A stretch of 64,000 nt of DNA from Bog-756 sp963703145 (GCA_963703145.1 OY969793.1:1364001-1428000); one strand, 5' to 3'. Numbered from the stretch's first letter, positions 15,856 to 24,868 are shown. Notes: generated from the sequence alone by a model not told the origin. Program-made: numbers and translations.

Positions 15856-17643
15856 TTAGAGATATTGACCGGTGCCGACCCGCTCGATGGACCGGCCCCC
15901 GGTCGTCTCATCACGGTCGCTGATGAGCGTCCTGATGTAGACGATCCGCTCACCCTTCTTGCCCGAGATCTTCGCCCAGTCGTCCGGATTGGTGGTGTTG
16001 GGGAGGTCCTCGTTCTCCTTGTACTCCTGGCGGATCGACTCGAGCAGGTCGTCGGTGCGGATCCCCCGGGTCTCCTCGGCGATGGCCCGCTTGATGGCCA
16101 GTTTCTTGGCCCGCCGGACGATGTTCTCGATCATGGCGCCCGAGGCGAAGTCCCGGTAGTAGAGGACCTCTTTGTCCCCGTTCTGATAGGTGACCTCGAG
16201 GAAGCGGTTCTCCTCGTCGTTCCGGTACATCTCGGCGACCGTGGTCTCGATCATGGCCTGGGTGGCCTTGGCCGGGTCTCCCCCACCCAGGGTCCGGACC
16301 TCCTCGGCGTCGAGGGGCAGGTCCGGGGTCAGGTACCGGGAGAAGATCTGGGCCGCGGCCACTTCGTTGGGCCGCTCGATGCGGATCTTCACGTCCAGCC
16401 GCCCCGGTCGCAGGATGGCCGGGTCGATCAGGTCCTCGCGGTTGGAGGCACCGATGACGATCACGTCCTTCAGCGTCTCGACCCCGTCGATCTCGGCCAG
16501 CAGCTGGGGCACGATGGTCGACTCCATGTCGGAGCTGATCCCGGTGCCACGGGTGCGGAACAAGGAGTCCATCTCGTCGAAGAACACGATGACCGGGACG
16601 CCCTCTTCGGACTTCTCCCGGGCTCGCTGGAAGACCAGTCGGATCTGTCGCTCGGTCTCCCCCACGTACTTGTTCAGGAGCTCGGGACCCTTGATGTTCA
16701 AGAAGTAGCTGCGGGCGTTGGTGTTGCCGGTGACCTCGGCCACCTTCTTGGCCAACGAGTTGGCCACGGCCTTGGCGATCAGGGTCTTGCCGCACCCCGG
16801 GGGGCCGTAGAGCAGGATGCCCTTGGGGGCGGGCAGCTTGTGTTCGAGGTAGAGCTCCCGGTAGAGGTAAGGAAGCTCCACGGCGTCGGTGATGGCTTCG
16901 ATCTGGTCGTCGAGGCCGCCGACGTCGGAGTAGGTCACATCGGGGACCTCCTCGAGGACCAGCTCTTCCACCTCGGGCCGTGCCAGCTTCTCGATGAGGA
17001 GGCCGGTGCGTGACTCCATGAGCACGGTGTCCCCGGCGCGCAGTTTGACCCCGAGCAGGCTGTCGGACAGCTCGGCCACGCGCTCCTCGTCGGCCCGTCC
17101 GAACACCAAGGCCCGTCTCCCGTCCTCGAGCACCTCCTTCAAGACGACCACCTCGCCCGACCCCTCGCCCTCTCGGGCCAGGATCACGTTGAGGGACTCG
17201 TTGAGGACGACCTCATTGCCGCGCTCGAGGTCGTCGAGCTCGATGTCGGGATGCAGGGAGACCCGCATCTTGCGTCCGCCGGAGAACACGTCGACGGTCC
17301 CGTCCTCGTTCTTGCCGAGGTAGGTGCCGTAGGCCGCCGGGGGCTGGGTCAGCTTCTCGACCTCCTCACGCAGATTGGCCACATGCTCTTTGGCCGTCTG
17401 GAGCGTGAAGGTCAGCTTCTCGTTCTGGGAGATGGCCTGGGCCAGCTGGCCCTTGGTCTCGAGCAGCTTCTCCTCGAGGGTCTGGACCCGGCGAGGGCTC
17501 TCCTGCAGGCGCCGGCGGAGCAGGGTGACCTCCTCCTCGGCGGCGAGGGCCCGTAGCTTCAGCGACTCGAGATCGTCGTCGTCCACCGAATCTGCCGGTC
17601 GGTGCTCGTCGCCCATGTCATCGAAATCAACCGTCGGAATCAC
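15856..17643 (-). CDS. arc: Proteasome-activating AAA+ ATPase Arc/Mpa
   Basis: This hexameric ATPase recognises pupylated proteins, unfolds them and threads them into the 20S proteasome. The 595 residues show an N-terminal coiled coil (about 25-100), an interdomain with two OB folds (about 100-230), and one AAA domain with Walker A GPPGCGKT (280-287), Walker B VIVFFDEMD (351-359) and the arginine-finger region RPGRLD. It ends in GQYL, the C-terminal motif with penultimate tyrosine that docks in the PrcA ring. The GTG at 17643 is 30 nt downstream of a TAGGGT -10 hexamer, with a palindrome between. Confidence 0.97.
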   Translation of the reverse strand: MIPTVDFDDMGDEHRPADSVDDDDLESLKLRALAAEEEVTLLRRRLQESPRRVQTLEEKLLETKGQLAQAISQNEKLTFTLQTAKEHVANLREEVEKLTQPPAAYGTYLGKNEDGTVDVFSGGRKMRVSLHPDIELDDLERGNEVVLNESLNVILAREGEGSGEVVVLKEVLEDGRRALVFGRADEERVAELSDSLLGVKLRAGDTVLMESRTGLLIEKLARPEVEELVLEEVPDVTYSDVGGLDDQIEAITDAVELPYLYRELYLEHKLPAPKGILLYGPPGCGKTLIAKAVANSLAKKVAEVTGNTNARSYFLNIKGPELLNKYVGETERQIRLVFQRAREKSEEGVPVIVFFDEMDSLFRTRGTGISSDMESTIVPQLLAEIDGVETLKDVIVIGASNREDLIDPAILRPGRLDVKIRIERPNEVAAAQIFSRYLTPDLPLDAEEVRTLGGGDPAKATQAMIETTVAEMYRNDEENRFLEVTYQNGDKEVLYYRDFASGAMIENIVRRAKKLAIKRAIAEETRGIRTDDLLESIRQEYKENEDLPNTTNPDDWAKISGKKGERIVYIRTLISDRDETTGGRSIERVGTGQYL

Positions 17644-17655
17644 CTCGCTCTGCTT

Positions 17656-17679
17656 GGCTCAGCCTCTGAGCCGACCCTA
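17656..17679 (-). promoter_or_regulatory. arc promoter -10 box with adjoining palindrome
   Basis: The minus strand has TAGGGT (17679-17674) immediately followed by the perfect inverted repeat GGCTCAG-AGG-CTGAGCC (17672-17656). Transcription predicted from this box would begin inside the repeat, so it could be an operator over the start point. If the message starts earlier, it would be a hairpin about 13 nt before the GTG. Confidence 0.4.
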
Positions 17680-17806
17680 CACCGGCGACTTCGGCGTCAG
17701 CGCGCACACTCGGCCCCGCTGGCGCCCCCGACAACGGGCAGTCCGTGCCTGGTTCCGGCCCTCCGCCCGGCCCCGGCGGGACCTGGATCGCGGCCTGCGG
17801 ACCGGT

Positions 17807-17823
17807 TCTGACGAAGCGTCAGA
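17807..17823. promoter_or_regulatory. Palindrome TCTGACG-AAG-CGTCAGA
   Basis: A perfect 7-nt inverted repeat with a 3-nt centre lies about 20 nt before the candidate TACGAT -10 hexamer of the ferredoxin gene, where it would cover the -35 region. This is the position of a regulator-binding site; the factor is unknown. Confidence 0.35.
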
Positions 17824-17981
17824 CACAGTGCGCGCAACTCCGGATACGATGGAGGACCTGATGTCCATCTCCCGGTTGGCCCGGAGATCGGTCGCGGGAC
17901 GGGGCTGTACTTCCTGAGCTGAGTCCGGACGGCCGATCGAAGACGCCGGCACACCGTAGACACCTAGGAGTGACGTAACTG

Positions 17982-18218
17982 ATGAAGGTCTGGATCGACC
18001 AGGATCTCTGCACGGGAGACGGTCTCTGCGAGGAGATCGCGCCCGCCGTGTTTACGTTGCTCGACGACGGGTTGGCCTACGTGAAGGACGGGACGGACGT
18101 CAAGAGCGACCCGGGTGGCTCGGCCGGCATGGCGGCCGTTCCCGGCGACCTCGAAGATGCCGTGGTCGAGGCCTCCGAGGAGTGCCCCGGCGAGTGCATC
18201 TTCATCGAGCAGAGCTGA
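17982..18218 (+). CDS. Small single-cluster ferredoxin
   Basis: The 78-residue protein is a one-cluster ferredoxin carrying electrons for an unidentified partner. Ligands are visible as C10-TGDGL-C16 and C68-PGEC72. The central position of the usual CxxCxxC motif is Asp13, which typically means a [3Fe-4S] cluster or an Asp-ligated [4Fe-4S] cluster, as in ferredoxins that serve cytochromes P450. An acidic stretch of about 25 residues separates the two halves. AGGAG lies 10 nt before the ATG. It faces away from the proteasome locus, and no redox partner gene is next to it. Confidence 0.92.
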   Translation: MKVWIDQDLCTGDGLCEEIAPAVFTLLDDGLAYVKDGTDVKSDPGGSAGMAAVPGDLEDAVVEASEECPGECIFIEQS

Positions 18219-18240
18219 CACCGGTGGCGTCGCCCAGGAA

Positions 18241-19041
18241 CTAGACCCGGGGGTCGTCGAAGGGTACGAGCAGGCGGGCCGTCGTGAGGAAGCCGGTGTG
18301 GCCGACCATCCGGTGGTCCGGGCGCACCGAGCGGTCCTCGATGTGCCACGTTCGGTGTAGGACCTCGAGCGTCGTGGCCAGCCCGAATCCGCTGTCCTCC
18401 AGGGCACCGCGCAGCTGTGCCGTCTGGTTGATCGACGGCAGGTAGGCGCACAGGATCCCCCCTGGACGCATGGCCGTCCCGGCATGGGGCAGCACCCGCC
18501 ACGGCTCGGGCAAGTCAAGCAGGATGCGATCCAGGCCCCGCTCCTCGATCCCCTCATAGACGTCACGCAGCTCGACCCGGTAGGGGGCGCCCTCACCCAC
18601 CATGGCCGCCACGTTGGAGCGGGCACGGTCGGCGAAGTCCTCGCGCAACTCGTAGCCCACCACGTCGGCGCCGGCGCGGAGCAGGGCCATCGACAGGGCT
18701 CCCGACCCCACTCCGGCTTCGAGGACACGGACTCCGGGGAAGATGTCGGCCTCGATGAGGATCGCGCCCAGGTCCTTCGGGTAGATGACCTGGGCTCCCC
18801 GGGGCATCTTGAGGACCGCATCGGACAGCGTCGGGCGGACCACCAAGAAGCGTCTCCCGGTGGTGCCGAGAATGGTGGAGCCCTCGGGGGTGCCGATCAG
18901 ATCGTCGTGGTTGACGATGCCCACGTGGGTGTGGAAAGAGGCTCCGGTCCGCAGGGTGATCAGGTAGCGGCGCTCCTTGGCATCGACCAGCAGCACCCGT
19001 TCGCCGGCCTCGAGGATGCTCCGATCCTCGCCGGACACCAC
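18241..19041 (-). CDS. trmI: tRNA (adenine-N1)-methyltransferase TrmI
   Basis: TrmI methylates A58 in the T-loop of tRNAs using S-adenosylmethionine. The 266-residue protein has the family's N-terminal beta domain (1-75), the substrate loop MPRGAQVIYPKDLGAIL (79-95), SAM motif I VLEAGVGSGALS (106-117), and motif IV DRILLDLPEPW. Mycobacterial Rv2118c, its homologue, also lies next to the proteasome locus. The start is a GTG-GTG pair at 19041, 5 nt after the stop of a small membrane protein gene, so it is likely the last gene of a four-gene transcript starting at 19885. Confidence 0.95.
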   Translation of the reverse strand: MVSGEDRSILEAGERVLLVDAKERRYLITLRTGASFHTHVGIVNHDDLIGTPEGSTILGTTGRRFLVVRPTLSDAVLKMPRGAQVIYPKDLGAILIEADIFPGVRVLEAGVGSGALSMALLRAGADVVGYELREDFADRARSNVAAMVGEGAPYRVELRDVYEGIEERGLDRILLDLPEPWRVLPHAGTAMRPGGILCAYLPSINQTAQLRGALEDSGFGLATTLEVLHRTWHIEDRSVRPDHRMVGHTGFLTTARLLVPFDDPRV

Positions 19042-19046
19042 CCCGC

Positions 19047-19253
19047 TCAGTTGCCGGGCGACGGGCTGGAACGCCGGAGGGTCGAGACGATCAGCCGCTC
19101 ACCGGGCTTCAGCTCGGTGCGGTAGATCACATCGTCCGGATGGCGGGCGCGGTTCAGCATCCAGATGGCGACACCGAGCACGATCCACGCGCTGTGCCCC
19201 CTCAAACCCCGCCCGAATGCCCTGAGCTGGAAGTACTGCAGGATCGAATCCAC
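19047..19253 (-). CDS. Small single-span membrane protein
   Basis: The 68-residue protein has one hydrophobic segment (about residues 20-36, SAWIVLGVAIWMLNRAR) with a basic flank and then a conserved-looking soluble tail (VIYRTELKPGERLIVSTL). I do not recognise a named family. It lies 3 nt downstream of one small membrane protein gene and 5 nt upstream of trmI, so it is part of that transcript; a functional link to tRNA methylation is not implied. Confidence 0.72.
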   Translation of the reverse strand: MDSILQYFQLRAFGRGLRGHSAWIVLGVAIWMLNRARHPDDVIYRTELKPGERLIVSTLRRSSPSPGN

Positions 19254-19256
19254 GGC

Positions 19257-19469
19257 TCAGATCCTCCGGACCTCGACCACCGCCGACCGGCGACGGCCGG
19301 CTCGGCGCCCGATGAGGAAGACCACAGCCACCACGGCCAGGCCCACCGCGAGCCCGACGGTCACCACCTGGGAGCGGGTGGACTCGACCTCTTCGGTGAC
19401 ACCACCGGTGAGCTCGCGGAACTTGGCCTCGATCTGGTCACGGGTGATCGGTTCGGCTCCCGTGGTCAT
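19257..19469 (-). CDS. Small membrane protein, single C-terminal span
   Basis: The 70-residue protein begins at ATG 19469, preceded by a strong AAGGAG 5 nt away. Residues 1-32 are polar (ITRDQIEAKFRELTGGVTEE) and are followed by one membrane segment (about 36-53) and a basic tail (GRRAGRRR). The start overlaps the stop of the upstream holin-like gene by 4 nt (ATGA), so the two are coupled and may work together in the membrane. The first part resembles the N-terminal part of small actinobacterial proteins of unknown function. Confidence 0.75.
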   Translation of the reverse strand: MTTGAEPITRDQIEAKFRELTGGVTEEVESTRSQVVTVGLAVGLAVVAVVFLIGRRAGRRRSAVVEVRRI

Positions 19470-19885
19470 GGGGTCTCCTTTTCGGTCTTGGCGTCGGTAC
19501 GGCCGTTGCCTTTGCTGATCGCCATGACGGCGACGGCGGCCACGCCCACCACGACCACCGTACAGATCAGGTAGGGGATCCAGGACAGGTTCCCGGTGAA
19601 GGTGGACCCTGTCTCCCCCTGGAGGAAGCGGAGGAACCCGACCGCCAGGATGACCAGGCCGATGGCCAGGGCGACCGAGCCGGCCACACCGAACACCATG
19701 AAGCGCCCGAGGCCTTTGAGCGGGGTGAGTGTCTCCTGCTTGACGTAGTCGATGACCAGCTGGAGCGCTTCGCTCCCACTGGACTTGAGACCACTCAGTC
19801 CCTTGCCTGTTCCGCTTCGACCTCGGGCCACGGTCCTCCTCGAATTCGGCGACGGTGACACAGCGTTCGCCGTCGCCACCTGCAC
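19466..19885 (-). CDS. Holin-superfamily-III-like membrane protein
   Basis: Two hydrophobic segments (about 63-85 and 103-125 of 139) follow a region QLVIDYVKQETLTPLKGLGRFM typical of the putative actinobacterial Holin-X/superfamily III family, whose members are mostly chromosomal proteins of unknown role rather than phage lysis proteins. The start is ambiguous. GTG 19885 lies 12 nt after TAGAGT, whereas GTG 19831 has AGGAGG 3 nt upstream and would give 121 residues. It opens the small-membrane-protein and trmI transcript. Confidence 0.75.
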   Translation of the reverse strand: MQVATANAVSPSPNSRRTVARGRSGTGKGLSGLKSSGSEALQLVIDYVKQETLTPLKGLGRFMVFGVAGSVALAIGLVILAVGFLRFLQGETGSTFTGNLSWIPYLICTVVVVGVAAVAVMAISKGNGRTDAKTEKETP

Positions 19886-19971
19886 GTTGACCGCCCAACT
19901 CTAGTCAGCGGGCGGTGCCGGGCCACTCGGTCGGATGTGGGCGCCCCCCGGCTCGGCCCGTCGGGCCCTGA

Positions 19972-20382
19972 TCAGTCCCTCGGGGTGAACAGATAGGTGG
20001 AGCTGGCCCGGGCCACCACGGTGCCGGCGTCGTCCACCACCTCGGCCTCGGCGAAGGCCACCCGGCTCCCCCCGGACACCACCGTGGCCGTGCACCGCAG
20101 GGTGGCACCCACCCGCACCGGGGCGAGGAAGCTGGTCTTCATCTCCACGTTGGACGAGAACACCTTCCGGTCGGACGCCCGTGCATAGGTGATGGTGGCC
20201 GCACCCATGGCTGAGTCCGCCATGGCGCCGATGAACCCTCCCTGGACGACGCCGGCCGGATTGGCGAAGCGCTCGTCAGCCCGCATCAGCCACACCGTCC
20301 GGCCAGGCTCGACCTTGTCGATGCAGCGCATGCCCAGCGTCAGTTCACAGTTGGGCGGGACTTGGATCCTCTGGTCGGGCAC
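19972..20382 (-). CDS. PaaI-like hotdog-fold thioesterase
   Basis: The 136-residue protein has the hotdog-fold pattern of the PaaI group: the central helix region NPAGVVQGGFIGAMADSAMG contains the Asp/Ser positions used to hydrolyse acyl-CoA thioesters, followed by the beta strands SSNVEMKTSFLAPVRVG and RVAFAEAEVVDDAG. The acyl substrate is unknown. The GTG at 20382 follows TAGCGT by 6 nt, a leaderless arrangement. It is divergent from the FIST-domain gene with only 42 nt between them. Confidence 0.88.
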   Translation of the reverse strand: MPDQRIQVPPNCELTLGMRCIDKVEPGRTVWLMRADERFANPAGVVQGGFIGAMADSAMGAATITYARASDRKVFSSNVEMKTSFLAPVRVGATLRCTATVVSGGSRVAFAEAEVVDDAGTVVARASSTYLFTPRD

Positions 20383-20424
20383 GGAGTGACGCTACCTCGG
20401 TGCGTACGCGCCGATACTGGAGCC

Positions 20425-21576
20425 ATGGAGCCGTTCGCCAGCGCCGTGTCCGAGCACCCGGTGACCTCGCTGGCCACCGGCGAGGTCACCGGCGCCGTGC
20501 TCGAGGCCATGGGAGACCGCCCGGACCTGGTGCTGGTGACCACCACCCGGCCACACGCCGGCGCCCTGGAGGACATCCTTGGCACCATCGATGCCGTGCT
20601 CCACCCGTTGACACTGGTGGGGTGCGCCGCGGAGTCGGTGATCGGGACCGGACGAGAGATCGAAGAGACCCCGGCCATCAGCCTGTGGGCGGGTCGTGTC
20701 GGCCCGTTGGCCCCGGTGTCGCTCACCGCCACCCGGCTGGCCGACGACACCTGGCACTTCGACGGGTGGCCCGACTCATTTGCCTTCGACCCCAGCGCCC
20801 TGGTGCTGCTGACCGATCCCTTCACGTTTCCGGCCGATGAATTCCTCGCCTGGCTGGCGGACCGGCAACCCGGTCTTCGGGTCGTTGGCGGCCATGTCTC
20901 GGGTGGCCGGGGGGTGGGAGGCAGCCGGCTGGCCGTCGGTGCACGCCTGCTGACCGCGGGGGCCGTCGGCGTGGTGCTCGGGCCCGGCGTCGAGGTCGAC
21001 ACCGTCGTGTCCCAGGGCGGCCGGCCCTACGGCAGCCTGCTCACCGTCACCCGTTCGGACCGGAACCTCTTGTTCGAAGTGGCCGGGACCCCAGCCATGG
21101 AATGCATGGTGGACCAGATCAAGGGCCACCTCTCCCCCGCCGACGTCATGGGCATCGAGTCCAACGGCCTGTTCGTCGGTCGGCTGATCGATGAGCACGT
21201 CGACCGACCCGGGCCGGGCGACTACCTGGTGCGCAGCGTGCTCGGCGTGGACCGCGCCACCGGGGCGGTCGCGGTGGACGACCAGGTCCCCCTGGGTGGC
21301 ACGATCCAGTTCCACGTCCGCGACGCCGACACCGCCCACCAGGAGCTGGCCACCCTCCTGGCCGGCCGGAAGGCCGACGCCGCCCTGATCTTCACCTGCA
21401 ACGGACGCGGAACGAGGCTCTTCGACGAGCCCCATCACGATGCCGGCCTGCTCGAGGAGTTGATCGGGCCTGTGCCGGTGGGTGGCTACTTCGCCGCCGG
21501 TGAGTTCGGTCCCGTCGGTGGCCACAACTTCGTGCACGGGTTCACCTCTTCGATCGCCCTGCTTCGTCCCCGCTGA
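20425..21576 (+). CDS. FIST-domain protein
   Basis: FIST domains are sensory modules predicted to bind small ligands such as amino acids. This 383-residue protein is a FIST_N plus FIST_C pair without any signalling output domain. FIST_N covers about 20-210 (VGCAAESVIGTGREIEETPA is typical), and FIST_C about 215-370 ends with the conserved FTCNGRGTRLF and GGYFAAGEFGPVGGHNFVHGF stretches. I chose ATG 20425, since upstream codons overlap the divergent PaaI gene. No kinase or receptor gene lies nearby, so its partner is unknown. Confidence 0.9.
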   Translation: MEPFASAVSEHPVTSLATGEVTGAVLEAMGDRPDLVLVTTTRPHAGALEDILGTIDAVLHPLTLVGCAAESVIGTGREIEETPAISLWAGRVGPLAPVSLTATRLADDTWHFDGWPDSFAFDPSALVLLTDPFTFPADEFLAWLADRQPGLRVVGGHVSGGRGVGGSRLAVGARLLTAGAVGVVLGPGVEVDTVVSQGGRPYGSLLTVTRSDRNLLFEVAGTPAMECMVDQIKGHLSPADVMGIESNGLFVGRLIDEHVDRPGPGDYLVRSVLGVDRATGAVAVDDQVPLGGTIQFHVRDADTAHQELATLLAGRKADAALIFTCNGRGTRLFDEPHHDAGLLEELIGPVPVGGYFAAGEFGPVGGHNFVHGFTSSIALLRPR

Positions 21577-21631
21577 GCGGAACCGGCCACAGAGGGCACC
21601 CGGACGCTTAGCCGCCGGCACCCTCGGCCGG

Positions 21632-21637
21632 TAGGGT
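21632..21637 (+). promoter_or_regulatory. -10 box TAGGGT for the pentose-phosphate operon
   Basis: TAGGGT lies 5 nt before the ATG of tkt with no Shine-Dalgarno sequence, so the operon probably begins with a leaderless message. Confidence 0.4.
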
Positions 21638-21642
21638 GGCCG

Positions 21643-23667
21643 ATGATGACCGAGCTCGAATCACGCCTCCCCGACCCAGCCGACCACGGTGACCTCGAGC
21701 AGCTGGGGATCAACGTCATCCGGGGACTGGCCATGGACGCGCCACGGGCCGCCAACTCGGGCCACTCCGGGACGGCCATGGCGCTCGCGCCGCTGGCCCA
21801 CGTGCTCTTCACCCGGCTCATGCGACACGACCCCTCCGAGCCGGACTGGCCCGACCGGGACCGGTTCGTCCTCTCCAACGGGCACGCGTCGATCCTCTTG
21901 TACTCGATGCTCTACCTGACCGGCTACGGCCTCACCCTGGACGACCTGCGGGGGTTCCGGCGGTGGGGCAGCCGTACCCCGGGCCATCCCGAACTGAACC
22001 ACACCCCGGGCGTCGAGGTGACCACCGGGCCCCTGGGCCAGGGGGTGGCCAACGGCGTGGGCATGGGCATCGCCGAGCGGTGGCTCCGCACCCGGTTCTC
22101 GCCCGAGGTCTGCGACCACCACACCTACGTCATCGCCGGTGACGGCTGCTTCGAGGAGGGGATCTCCCACGAGGCGGCGTCGCTGGCCGGCCACCTCCAG
22201 CTCGGCCGGCTGGTCTACATCTACGACGACAACCACATCACCATCGACGGACCCACCGAGCTGTCCTACAACGACAACGTGGCCGAGCGATTCGGGGCCT
22301 ACGGATGGGGCGTGGACGATATCGGGGAGGTGGCCAACGACCTCGATGCCATCGAGGCCGCACTCCTGCGGGCCAAGGCCGACGAGGACCGCCCGTCCCT
22401 GATCATCCTGCGCAGCCACATCGGCTATCCGTCGCCGCACCTGATGGACACGGCCAAGGCCCACGGTGACCCGTTCCCCGAGGACGAGATCCGGTTGACC
22501 AAGGAGCTCCTCGGCCTCCCGCCCGACGAGACGTTCTGGGTCCCCGACGACGTCTTGGACCTCTATCGGCGCTGCATCCCCCGGGGAGAGGCGTGGCGGT
22601 CGGAGTGGGTCCAGCGCTTCGATGCGTGGACAGGCGACAAGCAACGCTGGTCGGCGGCCCTGGACGGGCACGGGCTCCCCGGGTGGGACGCCGACCTGCC
22701 CACCTTCACCCCCGACGACGGCCCCATGGCCACCCGCAAGGCCGTCAAGGCCTGCCTGGACGCCACCGGGGCCTCCATCCCCGGCGTGATGCCGGGTAGT
22801 GCGGACCTCACCGGCAACACCGGCATGGCCATGGCCGACGCCGAGCCCCAGTCGATCGAGCACCCCGGCGGGGACCTGGTCCACTTCGGCATCCGGGAGC
22901 ACGGTATGGGCGGCGTGATGACCGGCATGGCGGCCCACAAGGGCGTGCTTCCCGTGGGTGGCACCTTCTTCGTCTTCAGCGACTACATGCGCGGTGCGGT
23001 GCGGGTGGCCGCCCTGTCCGACGTCCACGTCATCTACTCGTGGACCCACGACTCGGTCGGGCTGGGTCAGGACGGACCTACCCACCAGCCCATCGAGCAG
23101 CTCGCCGCCATCCGGGCCATGCCCAACTTGCGGGTGATCCGGCCGGCCGACGCCAATGAGACGGCGCGGGCCTGGCAGATCGCCGTGTCGAACACCGGGC
23201 CCACCGCCCTCATCCTCTCCCGCCAGGAGCTACCGGTCCTGGCCGACACGGCCGAGCGGGCCGTCGAGGGAGTCGGGCGCGGCGCGTACGTCCTCCAGGA
23301 CTCCGACGGGGGCCAGCCCCAGGTGGTGCTGATCGGGACCGGCAGCGAGGTCCACGTCTGCATCGGTGCCGCCGAGCTGCTGGCCTCGACCGGGGTGTCG
23401 GCCCGGGTGGTCTCGTTCCCGTCCTGGGACCTGTTCGCGCTACAGCCCGAGGACTACCGCGCCGAGGTGTTCCCGCCCGGGGTGCCCCGGCTGGCCGTCG
23501 AAGCGGCCAGCTCGTTCGGCTGGGAGCGGTATGCCGAGGCGACGGTTTGCATCGACCACTTCGGGGCATCGGCTCCGGGGGAGCACAACTTGGAGGAGTT
23601 CGGCTTCACCCCCGAGCACGTGGCCACCGAGGCCACCGCCCTCATCGGCCGCGGCCCGGGGGCATGA
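21643..23667 (+). CDS. tkt: Transketolase
   Basis: Transketolase moves two-carbon units between sugar phosphates in the non-oxidative pentose-phosphate pathway using thiamine diphosphate. The 674-residue protein has the full three-domain layout: DRFVLSNGHASILLYSMLY, the pair HTPGVEVTTGPLGQG, the diphosphate-binding GDGCFEEG (166-173), then the pyrimidine domain with SWTHDSVGLGQDGPTHQP and a C-terminal domain. It is the first gene of tkt-tal-gnd-zwf-pgl. Two ATG codons in tandem (21643, 21646) could serve as the start. Confidence 0.97.
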   Translation: MMTELESRLPDPADHGDLEQLGINVIRGLAMDAPRAANSGHSGTAMALAPLAHVLFTRLMRHDPSEPDWPDRDRFVLSNGHASILLYSMLYLTGYGLTLDDLRGFRRWGSRTPGHPELNHTPGVEVTTGPLGQGVANGVGMGIAERWLRTRFSPEVCDHHTYVIAGDGCFEEGISHEAASLAGHLQLGRLVYIYDDNHITIDGPTELSYNDNVAERFGAYGWGVDDIGEVANDLDAIEAALLRAKADEDRPSLIILRSHIGYPSPHLMDTAKAHGDPFPEDEIRLTKELLGLPPDETFWVPDDVLDLYRRCIPRGEAWRSEWVQRFDAWTGDKQRWSAALDGHGLPGWDADLPTFTPDDGPMATRKAVKACLDATGASIPGVMPGSADLTGNTGMAMADAEPQSIEHPGGDLVHFGIREHGMGGVMTGMAAHKGVLPVGGTFFVFSDYMRGAVRVAALSDVHVIYSWTHDSVGLGQDGPTHQPIEQLAAIRAMPNLRVIRPADANETARAWQIAVSNTGPTALILSRQELPVLADTAERAVEGVGRGAYVLQDSDGGQPQVVLIGTGSEVHVCIGAAELLASTGVSARVVSFPSWDLFALQPEDYRAEVFPPGVPRLAVEAASSFGWERYAEATVCIDHFGASAPGEHNLEEFGFTPEHVATEATALIGRGPGA

Positions 23668-23743
23668 CCGGACGGGCAACCGGCCGACACACGATTCTGC
23701 ACGGTGGGACCCCCAAGCGACCGCCGGCACCGAAAGGACTGCC

Positions 23744-24868
23744 ATGACACGACTGCATGAACTCTTCGACCAGCAGGGTCAGAGCCCATGGCTCGACAAC
23801 CTCCGTCGGGACTGGCTCCAGAACGGCACCCTGGCCGGACTGGTTGCCCAGGGCATCCGGGGGGTGACCTCGAACCCCACCATCTTCGCCAAGGCCATCG
23901 CCGGCCAGGACACCTACGACGACGAGTTCGGGCAGTTGATCAAGACCAAGTCGGTCGAGGACGCCTATTGGGACCTGGTAGTGGACGACATCAACGCCGC
24001 TCTGGTCATCCTGCGCCCCACCTATGACGCCTCGAACGGCGGCGACGGCTTCGTCTCGGTCGAGGTGGCGCCGTCCCTGGCCCACGACACCGAGGGGACC
24101 ATCACCGCGGCCCGGAACCTCCACGAGCGGATCGCCCAGCCCAACGTCCTGGTCAAGATTCCGGCCACTCCCGAGTGCGTGCCCTCCATCCGCCAGATGA
24201 TCAGTGAGGGGCGCAGCATCAACGTGACCCTGATCTTCAGCATCACACGCTACGACGAGGTCATCGAGGCCTATCTCTCCGGCCTGGAGGCACTGGCCGC
24301 GTCCGGCGTCGACGACCTCTCCCACGTGGCCAGCGTGGCGTCGTTCTTCATCAGCCGGGTCGACACCGAAGTGGACCGGCGCATCGAGGCCGCCGCCGCA
24401 GGCTCGGTGGCCGGGGAGGGCCTCCTCGGACTGCGGGGCCGGGCCGCGGTGGCCCAGGCCCAGCTGGCCTACCAGCTGTTCACCGAACGCTTCGCCGGGC
24501 CGCGCTGGGACGCATTGGCAGCCAAGGGGGCCAAGGTCCAGCGGCCGCTGTGGGCCTCGACCTCCACCAAGAACCCCGACTACCCCGACCTGGCCTACGT
24601 CGACACGCTGATCGGACCGGACACCGTCAACACCATGCCGGACGGCACCATCGCCGACTTCCTCGACCACGGCACGGTGGCCCGGACCGTCGACGCTGAT
24701 CTCGAGGCGGCCCGCTCGCTCATCGCCGAGCTGGCCGAGGCCGGCATCGACATGGAGGACGTGGCTCAAGTCCTCGAGTCCGAGGGGGTCGCCTCGTTCG
24801 CCAAGTCCTTTGACGAGCTGGTGCAGTCCCTCACCGACAAGGCCAACACCCTGACGGCCGGTTCGTGA
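23744..24868 (+). CDS. tal: Transaldolase
   Basis: Transaldolase transfers a dihydroxyacetone unit between sugar phosphates. The 374-residue, actinobacterial-type enzyme shows GVTSNPTIFAKAI (41-52), the Schiff-base lysine Lys138 in NVLVKIPATP, and RPLWASTSTKNPDY near the phosphate site. The ATG at 23744 has GAAAGGA 6 nt upstream. A 76-nt gap separates it from tkt and 37 nt from gnd, all on the same strand. Confidence 0.97.
   Translation: MTRLHELFDQQGQSPWLDNLRRDWLQNGTLAGLVAQGIRGVTSNPTIFAKAIAGQDTYDDEFGQLIKTKSVEDAYWDLVVDDINAALVILRPTYDASNGGDGFVSVEVAPSLAHDTEGTITAARNLHERIAQPNVLVKIPATPECVPSIRQMISEGRSINVTLIFSITRYDEVIEAYLSGLEALAASGVDDLSHVASVASFFISRVDTEVDRRIEAAAAGSVAGEGLLGLRGRAAVAQAQLAYQLFTERFAGPRWDALAAKGAKVQRPLWASTSTKNPDYPDLAYVDTLIGPDTVNTMPDGTIADFLDHGTVARTVDADLEAARSLIAELAEAGIDMEDVAQVLESEGVASFAKSFDELVQSLTDKANTLTAGS

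Larger units (their letters stand above)
17644..17981. other. Divergent intergenic region between arc and ferredoxin gene
   Basis: These 338 nt hold the arc promoter and palindrome (17656-17679), a second perfect palindrome (17807-17823), and a candidate -10 hexamer TACGAT near 17843-17848 facing the ferredoxin gene. A 22-codon ATG frame begins just after that hexamer but I have no other support for it. No conserved gene is seen. Confidence 0.5.

Noticed and set aside
17849..17917. A 22-codon ORF (MEDLMSISRLARRS...) upstream of the ferredoxin gene as a leader peptide
   Set aside because: It follows a candidate -10 box, but I see no hairpins, no coupling with the ferredoxin start and no other support.
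19466..19885. Prophage remnant suggested by the holin-like protein
   Set aside because: No other phage gene is near; this family is common on actinobacterial chromosomes and the neighbours are housekeeping genes.
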